A DNA stretch of 64,000 bases from Martinezella dioscoreae (GTDB lineage: Bacteria; Pseudomonadota; Alphaproteobacteria; Rhizobiales; Rhizobiaceae). The DNA lies in the NCBI RefSeq assembly GCF_009176305.1, contig NZ_BLAJ01000011.1, forward strand, positions 58,446 through 122,445, written 5' to 3'. Both the position numbers and the translations under genes were made by a program. Within the stretch, counting starts at the first letter, position 1, and each line of letters begins with the position of its first letter. Shown one piece after another: positions 53,288 through 61,735 of this stretch. A model generated the notes under the pieces. That model did no database searches. It worked only from the letters and a program-made list of their open reading frames with translations, and was not told where the DNA came from.

Positions 53288-55555
53288 ATGAGAGACCTAT
53301 CCGGCGGTCCACGCGTTCTGCTCAAGCGGCTACGCGAATTGATGGCGGAGCCGCTGGAGCCGCAGGAGCGCCTTGACCGGATCGTCCGCCAGATTGCCAG
53401 CAATATGGTTGCCGAGGTTTGCTCGGTCTATGTGCTGCGCGCCGACGGTGTCCTTGAGCTTTATGCCACCGAGGGTCTGAATAAAGAGGCCGTCCACCTT
53501 TCGCAATTGAAGATGGGGCAAGGCCTGGTCGGCACGATTGCCGCATCCGCCCAGCCGCTCAATCTTTCCGATGCACAATCGCATCCGGCCTTCCGCTACC
53601 TTCCGGAAACCGGCGAAGAGATCTATCACTCCTTCCTCGGCGTGCCGATCCTGCGCACCGGCCGTTCGCTCGGCGTTCTCGTCGTCCAGAACAAGGCGAG
53701 CCGCAATTATCGCGAGGAAGAGCTGGAGGCGCTCGAAACGACGGCCATGGTGCTGGCCGAGATGATCGCGACCGGCGAGCTGAAGAAGATCACCAAGCCT
53801 GGCCTGGAACTCGATCTCACTCGCTCCGTTACGATCGATGGCGACAGCTACAATGAAGGCATCGGCCTCGGCTATGTCGTGCTGCACGAGCCGCGCATCG
53901 TCGTCACCAATCTCTTGAACGAGGATGCCGACAAGGAAATCGGCCGCCTCGCCGAGGCACTCGGTTCGCTGCGCATTTCGATCGACGACATGCTGTCGCG
54001 CCGTGACGTGTCCATGGAAGGTGAGCATCGCGAGGTGCTTGAGACCTACCGCATGTTCGCGCACGACCAGGGCTGGGTGCGCAAGCTTGAGGAAGCCGTC
54101 CGCAACGGCCTGACCGCTGAAGCCGCCGTCGAAAAGGTGCAGAGTGACACAAAGGCGCGCATGATGCGCCTGACCGATCCCTATCTGCGCGAACGCATGC
54201 ACGATTTCGAAGATCTGGCGAACCGGCTTTTGCGGCAGCTCATTGGACATTCAGGCCGTACCAGCGCGGAAGGCTTCCCGAACGATGCGGTCATTTTCGC
54301 GCGTGCGATGGGCGCGGCTGAACTGCTCGATTATCCCCGCGCCAATATTCGCGGCCTGGTGCTGGAAGAGGGCGCTGTCACGAGCCACGTCGTCATCGTG
54401 GCACGCGCCATGGGCATTCCGGTCGTCGGACAGGCGGTAGGTGTCGTTGCGCTGGCCGAAAACGGCGATCCGGTCATCATCGACGGCGACGGTGGTCATG
54501 TACACCTGCGGCCGATGGCTGATCATCAGCGCTCCTATGAAGAGAAGGTCCGGTTCCGTGCCCGTAGGCAGGAGCAGTTCCGGGCTCTGCGTTCCGTCGA
54601 GCCGATCACAAAGGACGGGCAGCGCATTTCGCTGCTGATGAATGCCGGTCTGCTGGTAGACCTGCCGCAACTTGCGGAATCCGGAGCCGAGGGCATCGGT
54701 CTGTTCCGCACCGAACTGCAGTTCATGATCGCCTCGACCATGCCGAAGGCGGATGAACAGGAAGCCTTCTATCGCAATGTCATGAAGCAGGCGGGTGGCC
54801 GTATCGTCACCTTCCGCACGCTCGATATCGGCGGCGACAAGGTCGTTCCCTATTTCCGAGCGCATGAGGAAGAAAACCCCGCGCTCGGCTGGCGCGCCAT
54901 CCGCCTCTCGCTCGATCGTCCAGGCCTGTTGCGCACGCAGCTCAGGGCTATGCTCAGGGCGGCAGCCGACAGCGAATTGAAGATGATGGTGCCGATGGTC
55001 ACGGAAGTCTCCGAGATCCGAGCCGTGCGTGAACTTCTGCAAAAGGAAGTGCAGCACCTTTCGCGCTTCGGGCACGGCCTGCCGCGCAAGCTGCAGTTCG
55101 GCGCAATGCTCGAGGTGCCCGCGCTGCTGTGGCAGCTGGACGAGCTGATGGCGGAGGTCGATTTCGTCTCGGTCGGCTCCAACGACCTGTTCCAGTTCTC
55201 GATGGCGGTCGATCGTGGCAATGCCCGCGTTTCGGATCGCTTCGATCCGCTCGAGCGGCCGTTTCTGCGTATCCTGCGCGATATTGTGCGGGCTGGCGAA
55301 CGCAACAAGACGCCGGTAACGCTTTGCGGCGAACTGGCGGGCAAGACGATTTCGGCCATGGCCCTGCTCGGCATCGGTTTCCGCTCGGTTTCGATGTCGC
55401 CGGCCTCGATCGGGCCGGTCAAAGCAATGCTGCTCGGGCTTGACCTCAAGGCCTTGTCCGAGGTCATGGAAGCCGCACTCGATGACAAGCAGCCGACGAA
55501 TTCCATGCGGGATATCCTTGTGCACTTTGCCGAGAGCCACAATATTCCGCTTTAG
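53288..55555 (+). CDS. ptsP: PTS-Ntr enzyme I (phosphoenolpyruvate-protein phosphotransferase)
   Basis: The first component of the nitrogen-related phosphotransferase system; it takes phosphate from PEP and passes it to NPr. The 755-residue protein has an N-terminal GAF domain (about 1-170) and the HPr-binding domain. The phospho-His367 is in GAVTSHVVIVARAMGIP, and the C-terminal PEP-binding barrel contains GIGLFRTELQFM, DIGGDKVVPYF and SVGSNDLFQFSMAVDRGN. The GAF domain may sense glutamine or 2-oxoglutarate. The lysC-ptsP-prfA-prmC order is usual in rhizobia. Confidence 0.95.
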   Translation: MRDLSGGPRVLLKRLRELMAEPLEPQERLDRIVRQIASNMVAEVCSVYVLRADGVLELYATEGLNKEAVHLSQLKMGQGLVGTIAASAQPLNLSDAQSHPAFRYLPETGEEIYHSFLGVPILRTGRSLGVLVVQNKASRNYREEELEALETTAMVLAEMIATGELKKITKPGLELDLTRSVTIDGDSYNEGIGLGYVVLHEPRIVVTNLLNEDADKEIGRLAEALGSLRISIDDMLSRRDVSMEGEHREVLETYRMFAHDQGWVRKLEEAVRNGLTAEAAVEKVQSDTKARMMRLTDPYLRERMHDFEDLANRLLRQLIGHSGRTSAEGFPNDAVIFARAMGAAELLDYPRANIRGLVLEEGAVTSHVVIVARAMGIPVVGQAVGVVALAENGDPVIIDGDGGHVHLRPMADHQRSYEEKVRFRARRQEQFRALRSVEPITKDGQRISLLMNAGLLVDLPQLAESGAEGIGLFRTELQFMIASTMPKADEQEAFYRNVMKQAGGRIVTFRTLDIGGDKVVPYFRAHEEENPALGWRAIRLSLDRPGLLRTQLRAMLRAAADSELKMMVPMVTEVSEIRAVRELLQKEVQHLSRFGHGLPRKLQFGAMLEVPALLWQLDELMAEVDFVSVGSNDLFQFSMAVDRGNARVSDRFDPLERPFLRILRDIVRAGERNKTPVTLCGELAGKTISAMALLGIGFRSVSMSPASIGPVKAMLLGLDLKALSEVMEAALDDKQPTNSMRDILVHFAESHNIPL

Positions 55556-55560
55556 CGCGC

Positions 55561-55598
55561 GATCCTGAAAAGCATAAAGCGGTTTTGCAGGCAGGATC
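55561..55598 (+). repeat. Short hairpin related to repeat unit A
   Basis: Arms GATCCTG (55561-55567) and CAGGATC (55592-55598) surround AAAAGCATAAAGCGGTTTTG, close to the shared GAAAAGTG..AGCGGTTTT core. It lies 5 bp after the ptsP stop and could also act as a weak terminator. Confidence 0.6.
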
Positions 55599-55649
55599 AT
55601 GCGCATCACAACATCAAAGCAGAGATAATAAGAAGAATTGGAGTAGAGG

Positions 55650-56729
55650 GTGGCGAAGCTCCCTGTTGAAAAAATGCGCGAATTGGAACGCCGCTTCGGC
55701 GAGATCGAGGCGCGCATGTCCGCCGGTCCGGCCGCGGATGTCTATGTGAAGCTTGCTTCCGAATATTCCGAGCTGCAGCCGGTTGTGACCAAAATCCGCG
55801 ATTATGAGCGTGCCCTTGCCGAGGCTGCCGATCTCGAAACCATGCTCTCCGATAAATCCGTCGATCGCGACATGCGCGATCTTGCCGAAATGGAGCTGCC
55901 CGAGGTCAGGGAGCGAATCGAGACGCTGGAAAAGGCGATCCAGATCGAGCTTCTGCCGAAGGATGCCGCCGACGAGAAGAGCGCGATCCTGGAAATCCGC
56001 GCCGGCACTGGCGGCTCGGAAGCGGCCCTTTTCGCTGGCGATCTCTTCCGCATGTATGAGCGTTTTGCCGCCAGCAATGGCTGGAAGGTGGAAGTGCTTT
56101 CGGCGAGCGAGGGCGAAGCGGGTGGTTTCAAGGAAATCATCGCCACCATCAGCGGCAAGGGCGTATTTTCCCGATTGAAGTTCGAATCCGGCGTTCACCG
56201 CGTGCAGCGTGTGCCGGAAACCGAGGCGAGCGGGCGTATTCATACTTCTGCGGCGACCGTCGCCGTGCTGCCGGAAGCCGAAGAAATCGATATCGAGATC
56301 CGGCCTGAGGATATCCGCATCGACACCATGCGCTCTTCAGGTGCCGGTGGTCAGCACGTCAACACGACCGACTCGGCCGTGCGCATCACCCATCTTCCCT
56401 CGGGTATCGTTGTCACCAGCTCGGAAAAGTCGCAGCATCAGAACCGCGCTAAAGCCATGCAGGTCCTGCGGTCTCGCCTGTTCGACATGGAGCGCCAGCG
56501 GGCCGACAGCGAGCGTTCCGCCGACCGCAAGAGCCAGGTCGGCTCCGGCGATCGGTCCGAGCGCATCCGCACCTATAATTTCCCGCAGGGGCGCGTCACC
56601 GATCACCGCATCAACCTGACGCTCTACAAGCTCGACCGGATGATGGTGGGCGAGATCGACGAGGTGGTCGATGCGCTGCTGGCGGATTATCAGGCGAGCC
56701 AGCTCGCCCAGCTCGGCGAACAGGCATGA
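55650..56729 (+). CDS. prfA: Peptide chain release factor 1
   Basis: Terminates translation at UAA and UAG. The 359-residue protein has the codon-recognition PxT motif as PET (189-191) and the catalytic GGQ (233-235) in SSGAGGQHVNTTDSAVR. The start is GTG 55650, preceded by GGAGTAGAGG; homologues begin at the same residue. The stop overlaps the ATG of prmC, which methylates the glutamine of the GGQ motif. Confidence 0.96.
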   Translation: MAKLPVEKMRELERRFGEIEARMSAGPAADVYVKLASEYSELQPVVTKIRDYERALAEAADLETMLSDKSVDRDMRDLAEMELPEVRERIETLEKAIQIELLPKDAADEKSAILEIRAGTGGSEAALFAGDLFRMYERFAASNGWKVEVLSASEGEAGGFKEIIATISGKGVFSRLKFESGVHRVQRVPETEASGRIHTSAATVAVLPEAEEIDIEIRPEDIRIDTMRSSGAGGQHVNTTDSAVRITHLPSGIVVTSSEKSQHQNRAKAMQVLRSRLFDMERQRADSERSADRKSQVGSGDRSERIRTYNFPQGRVTDHRINLTLYKLDRMMVGEIDEVVDALLADYQASQLAQLGEQA

Positions 56730-57601
56730 GTGGCGGGCAGGGGCCGACCGCATCCGAGCTCCTGCAGGAGGCGCGCGCCCGATTTGCCGGGGCCGATCTC
56801 GACGATCCCGCCACGGAAGCACGCATTCTTGTCGGCGGCCTTCTGCATCTTTCTGCGACCGGCCTCGTGACGCACGGTTTCGAGCCCGTATCCGAGGATG
56901 ACGTGGTGATGATACGTGCGGCGATCGATCGTCGGCTCAATCATGAGCCGGTCTATCGCATTCTCGGCGAGCGGGAATTCTATGGTCTCTCGCTGCGGCT
57001 TTCGGCTGCAACGCTCGAACCGCGGCCCGATACGGAAATTCTCGTCGATACGATGCTGCCACATGTCAGGCGTCTTGAATCCCAGATCGGCAATATCCAT
57101 ATACTGGACATCGGGACGGGGACCGGGGCCATTTGTTTGGCCCTGCTTCGTGAATGCCCTAAAGCAATGGGCGTTGGTTCCGATATTTCCAGCGAAGCGC
57201 TGGAAACCGCTCGCGGGAACGCGGAGCGAAATGGCCTGGCGGCGCGGTTCAGAACTGTGCAAGGGAGCTGGTTTGAAGCCATCCACGAACGTTTTCACGT
57301 GATTGTCTCAAATCCGCCCTATATTGCGTCTAGTGTCATTTCCACTCTCGCTCCAGAAGTAAAGGATTTCGATCCTCCCACGGCCCTTGATGGGGGCCTT
57401 GATGGGCTGGATGCATACAGGGCGATCGCAAAGGATGCGGCTCGATTTCTATATCAGAACGGTATGATTGGTGTGGAGATCGGCTACGATCAGCGTGAAA
57501 CGGTGACTTCGGTTTTTGAAGGAGCAGGATTTTCCCTTGTCGAGGCGGTTCGGGACTACGGCCAGAACGACCGGGTTCTTGTGTTTGAATTTCAACATTA
57601 A
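56726..57601 (+). CDS. prmC: Release factor glutamine methyltransferase
   Basis: N5-methylates the GGQ glutamine of release factors. The 291-residue protein has an N-terminal substrate-binding helical domain, SAM motif LDIGTGTGAICLALL (127-141) and catalytic NPPY (196-199). GLDGLDAYRAIAKDAARFL near the C-terminus is also typical. ATGA overlap with prfA gives coupled translation. The codon mix after about 57100 is slightly more AT-rich than before, without disrupting motifs. Confidence 0.95.
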   Translation: MSGGQGPTASELLQEARARFAGADLDDPATEARILVGGLLHLSATGLVTHGFEPVSEDDVVMIRAAIDRRLNHEPVYRILGEREFYGLSLRLSAATLEPRPDTEILVDTMLPHVRRLESQIGNIHILDIGTGTGAICLALLRECPKAMGVGSDISSEALETARGNAERNGLAARFRTVQGSWFEAIHERFHVIVSNPPYIASSVISTLAPEVKDFDPPTALDGGLDGLDAYRAIAKDAARFLYQNGMIGVEIGYDQRETVTSVFEGAGFSLVEAVRDYGQNDRVLVFEFQH

Positions 57602-57947
57602 CGTGACATTTTGCAGCGGATTTGTGGAACCCCGTTGTTATCGCAAAGAAAAAGCTTGGATTTCCTGAGGAAGCAATATAGGTTGCGCTCACGCGTTGGG
57701 CGGCTGGGAATGAACGAGACGATTCGCTCATCTTGGACAGCCTCGGGGATCCGCTCTCTGATAAGAGTGTTAAAGGTTGAAGATAACCCAATGCGTGATC
57801 AGTTAATCTGACGTAGTCGAGCGGCAGACGAGCGCTAAAGCGCAGTTTGCTTGCGGCACGCAGGCCCCGGTTCGGAAGTATCCGACCCGCGGCGGCAGGT
57901 GCCGTGTATGATTTTATCCCAACGAAGAGAATTCAGGTGAAGGATCT
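57602..57947. other. Gene-free region upstream of the DUF4167 gene
   Basis: 346 bp with no credible ORF. Small inverted repeats such as GCGCTAAAGCGC (57832-57843) occur, and the last 90 bp are GC-rich, possibly a structured leader. I see no recognisable riboswitch or named small RNA. Confidence 0.45.
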
Positions 57948-58643
57948 ATGAGGCCAGGACAGCAAAACAAGCGCGGTCGGGGGCGTGGTAATAACAACAA
58001 CGGCGGCGGCGGAAATAACAACAACAATTTCAACCGCAAGGGCTCGAACCCGCTGACCAGGACTTACGACAGCTCCGGTCCCGATGTGAAAATCCGCGGA
58101 ACCGCACAGCACATCGCCGAGAAGTACGCGGCCTTGGCTCGCGATGCTCAAAGCTCCGGCGACCGCGTCATGGCGGAAAACTACCTGCAGCATGCCGAGC
58201 ACTACAATCGGATCATTGCCAGCGCCCAGGCGCAGATGCAGGAGCGCTACCAGCGCGACGATCATCACAATTACAATGACCGCGATAATGCCGAGCGCGA
58301 TATCGACGATATCGATGCGCAGGAGATTGACGATCAGCCGCAGATGGCTCAGCCCCACGGTCGCCAGCAGCAGGCTGCTCCAGCGGTTGCTGCCGCTCCG
58401 GCCAGCGAGCCCGAGGTCATCAATGGCACCGGTCCGCAGCCGGTGATCGAAGGGATTCCGGCCGAAGTGGCGATCGAAGAGGAAACTCCGGCCGTGGCCG
58501 CCACCGAGCGCCAGCCGCGCCGCCGCAGTGCCGGCGGTAACCGCCCGCGCCGCCAGCCGCGCCGCAGCGCTGCCGGTGGCGACGGTGAGGGCGAAGCCGC
58601 TTCGGGCGAAGCTCCGGCCTTGGCGGACGCAACCTCGGAATAA
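57948..58643 (+). CDS. DUF4167 family protein
   Basis: A 231-residue low-complexity protein with a short conserved core. The N-terminus is rich in Arg, Gly and Asn (GRGRGNNNNGGGGNNNNN). The DUF4167 core PDVKIRGTAQHIAEKYAALA, then GDRVMAENYLQHAEHYNRI, spans about 45-90. An acidic/Pro/Ala linker and a basic, Arg-rich C-terminus follow. The composition suggests nucleic-acid binding or a disordered scaffold, but the function is unknown. It is conserved at this position beside prmC and clpB in rhizobia. Confidence 0.87.
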   Translation: MRPGQQNKRGRGRGNNNNGGGGNNNNNFNRKGSNPLTRTYDSSGPDVKIRGTAQHIAEKYAALARDAQSSGDRVMAENYLQHAEHYNRIIASAQAQMQERYQRDDHHNYNDRDNAERDIDDIDAQEIDDQPQMAQPHGRQQQAAPAVAAAPASEPEVINGTGPQPVIEGIPAEVAIEEETPAVAATERQPRRRSAGGNRPRRQPRRSAAGGDGEGEAASGEAPALADATSE

Positions 58644-58680
58644 GGCCCATACGCTTTCGGGCGCAGTCGGCAGAAATTGA

Positions 58681-58722
58681 AACGGCAACGGCAGTGCGAG
58701 ATGCGCTGCCGTTGCCGTTTTG
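58681..58722 (+). terminator. Intrinsic terminator of the DUF4167 gene
   Basis: AACGGCAACGGCAG (58681-58694) and CTGCCGTTGCCGTT (58706-58719) form a perfect 14-bp stem with an 11-nt loop, followed by a short U-run. Confidence 0.9.
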
Positions 58723-58877
58723 CTATGGGCGAATGGAAAGGGCTGAATGGTCATCAGGTAGCGAGAGAGAAAGATTCGCTACCATCGACCGTCGAAGCTG
58801 GGTTTAGCTGAGGGAACCGGCCAATAAGTCGGCGCGATTTGCCAACCAAACCCCGCGCTTTTTTCGCGTTTTGCACC

Positions 58878-58906
58878 CTTTAAACTCTTCAAATAGCCTC
58901 CCATAT
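58878..58906 (+). promoter_or_regulatory. clpB: Predicted RpoH (sigma-32) promoter of clpB
   Basis: CTTTAAA (58878-58884), 15 bp, then CCCATAT (58900-58906). The heat-shock sigma consensus is CTTGAAA-N11-16-CCCATNT, so there is a single mismatch. It lies about 120 bp before the ClpB start, in the 385-bp gap after DUF4167 that otherwise holds only the terminator. Confidence 0.65.
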
Positions 58907-59028
58907 CTCCTCCAGTTGTCTTGCTGCAAATCTCAATGGCGGTAAGGCGGGGCTCGCCTCTAGAGGGGGCTCAATCTCAATCATCGGTCTGTGCCGGGTC
59001 CGGGCAGAGCGATTCATGGAGGTCTCAT

Positions 59029-61629
59029 ATGAATATTGAAAAATACTCCGAGCGGGTACGCGGTTTTCTGCAATCCGCCCAAACCAATGCGCTTGCACAG
59101 GGTAATCAGCAGTTCACGCCCGAGCACGTTCTCAAGGTGCTTCTGGACGACGATCAGGGCATGGCCGCCTCGTTGATTGAACGTGCCGGCGGCGATGCCA
59201 AAGCTGCCCGTATCGCCAATGATGCCGCGCTTGCCAAGCTGCCGAAGGTTTCCGGCGGTGACGGCCAGGTCTATCTCTCACAGCCGCTCGCCAAGGTTTT
59301 CACGACTGCAGAAGATGCGGCCAAGAAGGCGGGCGATAGTTTCGTCACCGTCGAGCGTCTCTTGCAAGCTTTGGCGATCGAACCCTCGGCTTCCACGTCG
59401 GCAACCCTGAAGAATGCCGGCGTGACCCCTGTTGCCCTCAATCAGGTCATCAACGATATCCGCAAGGGCCGCACGGCTGACTCCGCCAATGCGGAGCAAA
59501 GCTTCGATTCCTTGAAAAAATATGCCCGAGACCTCACCGCCGAGGCTCGCGAAGGCAAGCTCGACCCTGTGATCGGCCGTGACGATGAAATTCGTCGCAC
59601 GATTCAGGTCCTGTCCCGCCGTACGAAGAACAATCCTGTGTTGATCGGTGAGCCCGGCGTCGGCAAGACGGCGATCGTCGAAGGCTTGGCGCTACGTATC
59701 GTCAATGGCGACGTGCCGGAATCGCTGAAGGACAAGAAGCTGATGGCGCTCGACATGGGCGCGCTGATTGCCGGTGCGAAATTCCGCGGCGAGTTCGAAG
59801 AGCGGCTGAAGGCCGTGCTCAACGAAGTGCAGTCGGAAAATGGCGAGATCATCCTCTTCATCGATGAAATGCACACCCTTGTTGGTGCCGGCAAGGCCGA
59901 CGGTGCGATGGATGCATCCAACCTGCTGAAGCCTGCGCTCGCGCGTGGCGAACTGCACTGCGTCGGCGCGACCACGCTCGATGAATACCGCAAGCATGTC
60001 GAGAAGGATCCGGCCCTTGCCCGCCGCTTCCAGCCTGTCATGGTTGAGGAACCGACGGTCGAAGACACGATCTCGATCCTGCGTGGCTTGAAGGAAAAAT
60101 ATGAGCAGCATCACAAGGTGCGCATCGCCGATGCCGCTCTGGTGGCTGCTGCAACCCTGTCGAACCGCTACATCACCGATCGCTTCCTGCCGGATAAGGC
60201 CATCGACCTGATGGACGAGGCAGCGGCGCGTCTGCGTATGCAGGTGGATTCCAAGCCGGAAGAGCTCGATGAACTCGATCGCCGCATCATCCAGCTGAAG
60301 ATCGAGCGTGAGGCGCTGAAGAAGGAAACCGACCAGTCTTCCGCCGACCGGCTGAAGCGGCTGGAGGGCGATCTTGCTTCGCTGGAAGAGGAAGCCGATG
60401 CGCTGACCGCGCGCTGGCAGGCGGAAAAGCAGAAGCTCGGTCTTGCCGCCGATCTCAAGAAGCAGCTCGACGATGCCCGCAACGAACTCGCCATTGCCCA
60501 GCGCAAGGGTGAATTCCAGCGTGCAGGCGAGCTTGCCTATGGCGTGATCCCCAATCTTGAGAAGGAATTGCACGCCGCGGAAGAGCAGGATAGTGCCCGC
60601 GATTCCATGGTGCAGGAGGTCGTTACCGCCGACAATATCGCCCAGGTCGTTTCCCGCTGGACCGGGATTCCCGTGGACAAGATGCTGGAAGGCGAGCGCG
60701 ACAAGCTGCTGCGGATGGAAGACGAGCTGGCAAAATGGGTCGTCGGCCAGGGTGACGCCGTTCAGGCTGTGTCGCGTGCCGTTCGCCGCTCGCGTGCCGG
60801 CCTGCAGGATCCGAACCGGCCGATCGGCTCGTTCATCTTCCTCGGTCCGACGGGTGTCGGCAAGACGGAGTTGACGAAGGCGCTTGCCCGCTTCCTTTTC
60901 GACGACGAGACGGCAATGGTGCGTATCGACATGTCCGAATACATGGAGAAGCATTCCGTGGCGCGGTTGATCGGTGCCCCTCCCGGCTATGTCGGCTATG
61001 AGGAAGGCGGCGCATTGACCGAAGCCGTCCGCCGCCGGCCCTATCAGGTCGTGCTGTTCGATGAGATCGAGAAGGCGCACCCCGATGTCTTCAACATCCT
61101 GCTCCAGGTTCTGGATGACGGACGTTTGACGGACGGACAGGGCCGCACGGTCGATTTCCGCAACACAATGATCATCATGACCTCCAATCTGGGTGCCGAA
61201 TATCTCACCCAGCTGAAGGACGGCGATGACAGCGATCTGGTGCGCGAGCAGGTAATGGAAGTCGTCCGGTCGCATTTCCGGCCGGAATTCCTGAACCGTA
61301 TCGACGAGATCATCCTGTTCCATCGCCTGAAGCGCGATGAGATGGGCGCGATCGTGGACATTCAGCTCGAACGTCTGCTGAAGCTGTTGTCGGAACGCAA
61401 GATCACGCTCGAACTCGACGACGATGCCCGCCATTGGCTGGCCAACAAGGGCTACGATCCGGTCTACGGTGCACGGCCGCTGAAGCGGGTGATCCAGAAA
61501 TATGTCCAGGATCCGCTCGCCGAGCAGATCCTGTCCGGGCAGATTCCGGATGGCTCGCTCGTCAAGGTCACCAGCGGTTCGGACCGGCTGTTGTTCCGCC
61601 CGCGTCAGGCGGTAAACGAAGCGGCGTAA
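59029..61629 (+). CDS. clpB: ATP-dependent disaggregase ClpB
   Basis: A Hsp100 chaperone that, with DnaK, extracts proteins from aggregates after heat shock. The 866-residue protein has the N-terminal Clp repeats and two AAA+ modules: Walker A1 GEPGVGKT (207-214) and A2 GPTGVGKTE (606-614). A coiled-coil middle domain (about 400-520) separates them and distinguishes ClpB from ClpA/ClpC. There is no ClpP-binding loop signature that I can see. GGAGGTCTCAT before ATG 59029 sets the start; the longer frame to 58921 is not used. A near-consensus RpoH promoter precedes it and a terminator follows. Confidence 0.96.
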   Translation: MNIEKYSERVRGFLQSAQTNALAQGNQQFTPEHVLKVLLDDDQGMAASLIERAGGDAKAARIANDAALAKLPKVSGGDGQVYLSQPLAKVFTTAEDAAKKAGDSFVTVERLLQALAIEPSASTSATLKNAGVTPVALNQVINDIRKGRTADSANAEQSFDSLKKYARDLTAEAREGKLDPVIGRDDEIRRTIQVLSRRTKNNPVLIGEPGVGKTAIVEGLALRIVNGDVPESLKDKKLMALDMGALIAGAKFRGEFEERLKAVLNEVQSENGEIILFIDEMHTLVGAGKADGAMDASNLLKPALARGELHCVGATTLDEYRKHVEKDPALARRFQPVMVEEPTVEDTISILRGLKEKYEQHHKVRIADAALVAAATLSNRYITDRFLPDKAIDLMDEAAARLRMQVDSKPEELDELDRRIIQLKIEREALKKETDQSSADRLKRLEGDLASLEEEADALTARWQAEKQKLGLAADLKKQLDDARNELAIAQRKGEFQRAGELAYGVIPNLEKELHAAEEQDSARDSMVQEVVTADNIAQVVSRWTGIPVDKMLEGERDKLLRMEDELAKWVVGQGDAVQAVSRAVRRSRAGLQDPNRPIGSFIFLGPTGVGKTELTKALARFLFDDETAMVRIDMSEYMEKHSVARLIGAPPGYVGYEEGGALTEAVRRRPYQVVLFDEIEKAHPDVFNILLQVLDDGRLTDGQGRTVDFRNTMIIMTSNLGAEYLTQLKDGDDSDLVREQVMEVVRSHFRPEFLNRIDEIILFHRLKRDEMGAIVDIQLERLLKLLSERKITLELDDDARHWLANKGYDPVYGARPLKRVIQKYVQDPLAEQILSGQIPDGSLVKVTSGSDRLLFRPRQAVNEAA

Positions 61630-61652
61630 GCTGGCCGACCGAGTCAACACAG

Positions 61653-61677
61653 ATGGCGGTCTTCGGGCCGCCATTTT
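61653..61677 (+). terminator. Intrinsic terminator of clpB
   Basis: ATGGCGG (61653-61659) and CCGCCAT (61668-61674) around TCTTCGGG, followed by TTT. It lies 24 bp after the stop, between convergent clpB and the M23 peptidase gene. Confidence 0.8.
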
Positions 61678-61735
61678 GCTATCGGCCGTAGCGTAGTGTT
61701 GATAGCTCAGCATGAAATAGGCCGAGCGGCCGAGG

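Noticed and set aside
57602..57947. Possible small RNA or riboswitch before the DUF4167 gene
   Set aside because: Only short stems and no recognisable consensus; kept as an unannotated leader.
59692..61713. 673-codon open frame antisense to clpB
   Set aside because: Shadow of clpB caused by codon bias; no family resemblance and no ribosome site.
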